Part shown: piece after piece, positions 59,307 through 64,000 of the stretch | How the letters are laid out: the number at the start of each line of letters is the position of its first letter | How positions within the stretch are numbered: position 1 is the first letter of the stretch | Assembly: GCA_023014365.1 (NCBI GenBank) | Contig: JAEBUN010000007.1 | Span: forward strand, 744,001-808,000 | Direction of reading: 5' to 3' | DNA length: 64,000 nt | Source: Lepiota brunneoincarnata | Lineage: Eukaryota > Basidiomycota > Agaricomycetes > Agaricales > Agaricaceae | The notes under the pieces: generated by a model | Seen by the model: only the letters and a program-made list of their open reading frames with translations | Told to the model about the DNA's origin: nothing | Databases searched by the model: none | Made by a program: the position numbers and the translations under genes

Positions 59307-60229
59307 GTCGGTTTTTGTATATCCGGAATCCGGTTGGCGTATGATCACGCGAGAGAAAGACGCTTATAAATACAACAGAGAGACCCCACCACAGGCGTTC
59401 CGATCCTTGGAGAACTTGCCGCCCTCAAAAACGACGACATCAGATCCTGCAGCACCAAAATTGTCGGGGGAGGGGGTGATCGTCAGATTATGAAGAGTGG
59501 TACCCCCGCCTAAGCAGACCGCTCTTGGAATATAGGAAGCGCCCAAAGGTCAAAAACGGACTGTCACACCATGGGTGTGCATGCTCAGATTGCTGCTACA
59601 TAACTTATCTCTCCCCAGGCACCAGGCACTCTGAATTATTATCACTAATCAAACTTAAGGGCAACATGATTTAGCGAGAAGAGCGCGGAATTGGCACTGC
59701 TTTTTTTCACCACGTATAAAATAGGCCAGAGCGTATCGGCCGGCAATCTCATGATACATCCCTCGCCAAGGGGTTCTCCGATAACCGATGAACAGGCGAT
59801 ACGCGACCTCGGCAGAGACGACTAGCGTGAGGAAATGCCACGTCTGGATTATGACCTATCGCATGGGCGCGCTCGACTGCCCTTTGGTAAAAAAAAAAAG
59901 ACAAACTGTATTTGGGAGGGAGAAGCCACGCTGGTGAGGGCCAAGATTACGTTGGCGCCGCCGAACCCGGGCGGGAGAAATCGCCGGAGCTCTCACCGTC
60001 CACTTGAGCCACATAGGCCCAGTGCCCCCGATCCCAGCATGCAGGAGCCCAGACGCGGAAGAGGGAGGAGAAGGGGATGAATTGGATTGGGCATGATTTG
60101 CCGAAGTCCATATGGACAATGCAGATGCTTGTAGGAGTGACAAGGTTTAAGCGGGAATGGAGCATGGATAAATAGCTTGCCGGCTGCATTCTTCTTTATC
60201 TCCAAACCGCCTCCCCACTGCCCAGGACA
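59307..60229. other. Intergenic region between the dehydrogenase and the permease
   Basis: A divergent promoter of about 920 bp. A pure run of nine or ten A occurs at 59889-59898. No gene was seen; short frames on both strands overlap each other without family matches. Confidence 0.5.
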
Positions 60230-62841
60230 ATGGTTAAGTTTATCAAAAGTGTTAACGACGTGGTAATGGACACTACTCTCCGGTCTAGCCCACAATATTC
60301 AATTTGCCATTCATCTCTCTGCCTACTAGGTTGGGAGATCGTTTGTCGGAAGGTGGTTCTTGCTTGGAGGATGCGGGAAGCCCAATGAGCGTGCAGGCTC
60401 CTGTTTTACGGTGCGTCGTGTCCATTTACATTCAGAACCTATTCAGGTCTCAACCATTCTCTCAGACTGAAATCCGTGCAGGCTTGACAACATGGGTGAG
60501 CTTCCCTGCTTTTACCGGCATGTCCTTGTTGAACTGGTGTGCAGGCAGCAATGGCCTATATCGTGTGTGCCCTTCCTCTTATCGGTTGACTACCCCTGAT
60601 CACCGTCTATTATTGCCCTGACAGATTTCTGTAAATGCTGCTATCATTGCCGATTCTGGGGGGACCTGTGTCTGCCCCACGAACGATCTTTGCACCACCG
60701 ACGAAGTTTATCTGTCTTGCAAGAATGAAATTCGTCAGGACCTGATCACCACCACTGCTGCCATTGCTGCCCTCTCCTCCTTCCTTATGGGTCTCCTCGC
60801 CAATCTCCCAATTGGCCTTGCCCCGGGCTTGGGACTCAATGCCTATGTGAGTAAGCGACCAAATAACTTTGTTTGACATGAGGTCATGATCAAATCCAGT
60901 TCGCCTATTCTGTTGTGGGTTTCCATGGGTCTGGCATAATCTCATATCGTGAAGCACTTGCGGCTGTCTTCCTAGAGGGGTGAATGCACGCCTATTACTG
61001 CGGTTTATGTCCCATCAACTAATTCGCTGCCAGATGGATTTTCCTAGCTCTTTCTTTGATCGGTCTTCGACAATGGCTCGTGCGTATCATGCCACAATCC
61101 CTTGTACTGGCTGTTGGCGCTGGAATCGGCCTCTTCATCGCGTGAGTCAACTAAATGCTTCCCTCATGTCCCTTTTATTAATTATATCGCCTCTCCAGCT
61201 TCATCGGGCTATGTGAGTTTGGTAAAAGTAATGCTTCGAATATCTCATTCCTTTCTCGTGTACAAATAGCAAGCAATGGTATCGGTGTCATCGGGGGAGA
61301 TACGGTCAATTTTGTTGGACTCGGAGGATGCAAGCCTGAAAGTAAGCCTGTTTCTAACCGACCTTCCGAAAGGAACTCCGACATGTACATCATAGACTTT
61401 GTCGGCGGGAGATCTCCCAAATTATTGCCGAACTGGTGTCCTCCGCAACCCTACAGTGTGGCTCGGTATTTTCGTCGGAGGGTGAGCCGAACCCAACTGT
61501 GTTTATGGGCACGCCTCAATCGAACCATACAGCATTTTTACTGTCCTCATGATGCTCTATCGTGTCCGCGGAGCCATCCTCATCGGGATCTTCCTAGTTG
61601 CCATTCATATCCTGGCCCCGTCCGACTTCCGTTACATACTTCCCACATGATCCCTTAGGAGATGAGAAGTTCAATTTCTTCAAAAAGGTTGTCACCTTCC
61701 ACAATATCGACCATGTTGGCAACGCTATCGACGTGAGTCATTCGTCTCTGGATCCCAAATACCACTTAGAAAGTCGACCAATGTCCAGTATGCCTATAAG
61801 TTAGTGGGATTTTCCTTCCCGACAGGCCTGATTCTGACTTTGTGCTCATAGCAAGGGACATGTCTGGTATGCCCTTATCACCTTCCTCTACGTCGATATC
61901 CTCGGTAGATAGTGCTTGGTTCTCTTCTGCTCGAGTGGTCTCAAACTCTGGCGTAGATACCACTGGTACCCTCTATTCCATGGCCAAGTTCGCAGGCCTT
62001 CGAGATCCCAGTTACCCTGGATTTCGAAAATTCGACCGTCGCCTATTGCGTGGATGCTTTCTGCATCAGTATTGGCGCACTTATGGGCACAAGTCCAGTT
62101 ACAGCTTTTGTTGAGAGTGCAACCTGGTATCAGTGGTGCGTCCCCGACTCTTTCTCCACGACCTCATCTCTCAAACATCAATAGAGGGTGGGAAGACAGG
62201 CCTCACAGCCATCTCCACTGGACTGGCATTCCTCGTGTCCGTCTTCTTCTCGCCCATTTTTGCTTCTATTCCGCCTTGGGCTACCGGTGGTGCGCTAACG
62301 ATTGTGGGTTCTCTCATGATCCGCAAGTGAATCTGTCCTCCATGTGCTATCCTGTGCATATGTTCATTTATTTCCATTAGCGTCCTTGAAATCAATTGGG
62401 ATTACCTCGGCGACGCCATACCCTCGTTCCTAACGATCCTCATCATCCCTTTGACTTATAAGTATGTTCCCCCTTTTCCTCGGGCCTCAAGACTAAGAAA
62501 CTGATTACGCATCCCCTTACACACGCAGTATTGCCTACGGTGTCATCGCTGGCATACTCTCCTACATCCTCCTTAACGGTATCCCTCATGCATTGAAGAA
62601 GCTCTCCGGAGGTAGGATCGTTCCCCCAAACTATGAAGATGCAGAGGAGTGGGTCGTCCCTCCCGGTGGTGTCCTACCCTACTGGCTTCGCAAGGCCTTT
62701 GGCCGAGTAGACAAGGAGGGGGATGTGGTGCCGGTTACCTCCAACGGGGAGAAGAGAATTGTACGGCCAATGGAAGCAAGCATCACTTGTGAGTCTAATG
62801 ACTCCGAGAAGACGCCACCGCCTGCTTCCGGACCTGCTTAA
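60230..62841 (+). CDS. azgA: AzgA-like purine permease with three apparent +1 frameshifts
   Basis: Starts at 60230 ([11 protein letters not shown]), then [43 protein letters not shown] and [89 protein letters not shown], and [19 protein letters not shown], closely following AzgA H+/hypoxanthine-adenine-guanine symporters of the NCS2 family. Further blocks are [120 protein letters not shown], and the C-terminal [19 protein letters not shown]. The conserved protein is obtained only by shifting frame near 61604-61606, 62007-62018 and 62125. All three are single extra bases, two of them in runs of identical bases. Sequencing error or recent pseudogene; introns cannot explain them. Confidence 0.75.
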
Positions 62842-63100
62842 ATCTAGTGGACGGCTGCCAATCACTGGGGGAAATTATTCCCGCTTGTTCCTACTCAATC
62901 TCACCCCCTGCGCTGAGCCCCGCCTGCCTGTGCCTGAGACGTTCTGTTATCAGTCCCAAGAATTTGTTCATATAGACATGAATATTTTAATTGAGTGTGG
63001 CTGGGGCGGCCCAACGCAGCTATGTACATACATACTTAGTATAATGCAGTGGTTTATGTATTACATCTCTTCTATACGCCCATTCGGCACATGTACATTT
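62842..63100. other. Convergent intergenic region
   Basis: Short AT-rich spacer between the convergent purine permease and F-box genes. Nothing else is visible. Confidence 0.5.
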
Positions 63101-64000
63101 TTAAGAGCGAGCAGTTGTATCGTTGTCCCAACTCAAACACTTCCAATTCCCTTCCTTATCCCCATCATCCTCATGAGTCCCCTCAAACCATACCTTGCCC
63201 TGTGGCAAGATGATCGTCTTGAGCGTCGGACACGACCTATGCCACGCCCCCGCGATCTTCCTTTCATCAATCTCCTCATTTTCTTCTTCTTCACCCCCAA
63301 GCGCAGCCATAAACGTAATGTATCGCAGCCTCCTAAACTTAACCAAGGACACTCCCCACTCCAACAGCAATTTCCCGCTTACCTCGGCCATAAGCACCAC
63401 GATGTGCAGTGCCTCGAGGTCAGGAAACCGGGACCCGAGTTCGGGGAAAAGAAATTGGGGGGCAGTGGGATCAAAGGACATAACACTAAGACGGGAAAGG
63501 GGCTCAGAAGTGAGTGAGAGGGCGGAGAGGGTGGTTAGGGTGTACGGGGGAAAGAGGGGGATGGAGATGTGTGTGACCGGACGGGAGGTGATGATGTCGC
63601 GGATAATTGTGGGCCCAGCGTGGATCGCGTTGAAGTGGGAGAGTTTGGGGAGGGATGCAGGGAGAAGATTGAAGGCGTCTGCGTCCGGGGAGGCGGAGTA
63701 TGATACGATATCAGTGAAGGGATTGTCGGAATTTCCAAGGGAGGAAAAGAGGGAGGAGATGAAAGGGAAGAGGGGATTCGAAGAGTCCTGATTTATCCCT
63801 CGCAGCGTCAGCTCCGTAATCTCTGACTGGGAATCGAGGAAGAGGGCAAGGGGGCGTTTGCAGTGCATGGAAGTCGTGAATGAACGCAGACGGAATATCC
63901 GCTGCATCTTCGGGTATAGCCCTGGGAGGGGAAGCACCCAGACTGGTGAATGGCGCTTGGGGAGTTCGAGCACCAGCGTTGCCAGGTAGTGCATCTTCCC
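63101..64000 (-). CDS. F-box/LRR-like protein, C-terminal part (5' end outside window)
   Basis: The open frame is uninterrupted from 63994 to a stop at 63101. It reads YLATLVLELPKRHSPVW, LFLDSQSEITELTLRG, SLPKLSHFNAIHAGP, SRPVTHISIPLFPPYTL, ALSLTSEPLSRLSVMSFDP, FPDLEALHIVVLMAEVSG and CPTLKTIILPQGKVWFEG. The alternating Leu pattern (L-x-L-x2-hydrophobic) with regularly spaced Pro and Asn fits the degenerate leucine-rich repeats that follow the F-box in basidiomycete proteins. The F-box itself would be upstream of position 64000. The first Met at 63994 may be internal. Substrate unknown. It resembles the gene at 12227-13884 in style but I did not see direct similarity. Confidence 0.65.
   Translation of the reverse strand, partial: GKMHYLATLVLELPKRHSPVWVLPLPGLYPKMQRIFRLRSFTTSMHCKRPLALFLDSQSEITELTLRGINQDSSNPLFPFISSLFSSLGNSDNPFTDIVSYSASPDADAFNLLPASLPKLSHFNAIHAGPTIIRDIITSRPVTHISIPLFPPYTLTTLSALSLTSEPLSRLSVMSFDPTAPQFLFPELGSRFPDLEALHIVVLMAEVSGKLLLEWGVSLVKFRRLRYITFMAALGGEEEENEEIDERKIAGAWHRSCPTLKTIILPQGKVWFEGTHEDDGDKEGNWKCLSWDNDTTARS

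Noticed and set aside
61370..61480. A fourth frameshift in the AzgA gene after the GGCKPE exon
   Set aside because: Using the acceptor gggag at about 61407-61411 restores the conserved frame without a shift.
63195..63791. Plus-strand frame of 198 codons
   Set aside because: Antisense of the F-box/LRR-like exon. The minus strand has the regular Leu pattern, this one does not.

Overview
This window reads as nuclear DNA of a filamentous basidiomycete (Agaricomycetes). The grounds are many short GT-AG introns of about 40-70 nt inside almost every gene, very compact spacing, and typical gene families: a Rua1-type zinc protein, PriA-like cysteine-rich secreted protein, small TKL kinase, AzgA purine permease, F-box proteins and Epl1. 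I suspect the Ceratobasidiaceae (Rhizoctonia group) from the kinase and lineage-specific membrane-protein style, but that is inference and was not tested by a search.

Layout. 0-5 kb: the 3' part of a Rho GTPase, a Rua1-domain protein, a p24 cargo receptor and a Ser/Pro-rich unknown. 5-20 kb: a BAR protein, valyl-tRNA synthetase (apparently with a mitochondrial presequence form), a Shp1/p47 Cdc48 cofactor driven from the same 75-bp divergent promoter, an F-box protein, a small membrane protein, a large unknown and a Tvp38-like Golgi protein. 20-32.7 kb: a SulP-STAS-cNMP vacuolar transporter (Vsb1-like), the 25-kDa subunit of cleavage factor Im, a Cup1-type LYR protein, a ZIP zinc transporter, Sec13 and a small TKL kinase.

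32.7-43.9 kb is an accessory island of different character. It has relics, a 48-aa secreted peptide with a dead second copy, an unrelated multi-span membrane protein, and a family of four-span membrane proteins present as one single-unit gene, one 1102-aa gene made of two complete units fused in frame, and one decayed relic. I regard this family as the best candidate for something undescribed.

44-56.5 kb returns to core functions: NC2-alpha, Sld5 of GINS, a DUF3074 lipid-binding-like protein, Dap1, PriA-like protein, a 96-aa single-span protein split over three exons, and Epl1 of NuA4. Between them, 48.4-50.8 kb is sparse and includes a tRNA-like remnant. 56.5-64 kb holds a short-chain dehydrogenase, an AzgA-like purine permease with three apparent +1 frameshifts, and the 3' part of an F-box/LRR-like protein that runs off the end.

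The genes form no operon or obvious biosynthetic cluster. Many sit as divergent or convergent neighbours separated by only 13-150 bp. Splice sites were inferred by eye from GT-AG signals plus agreement with the known family sequence, so exon edges are reliable where a family is named and tentative elsewhere.
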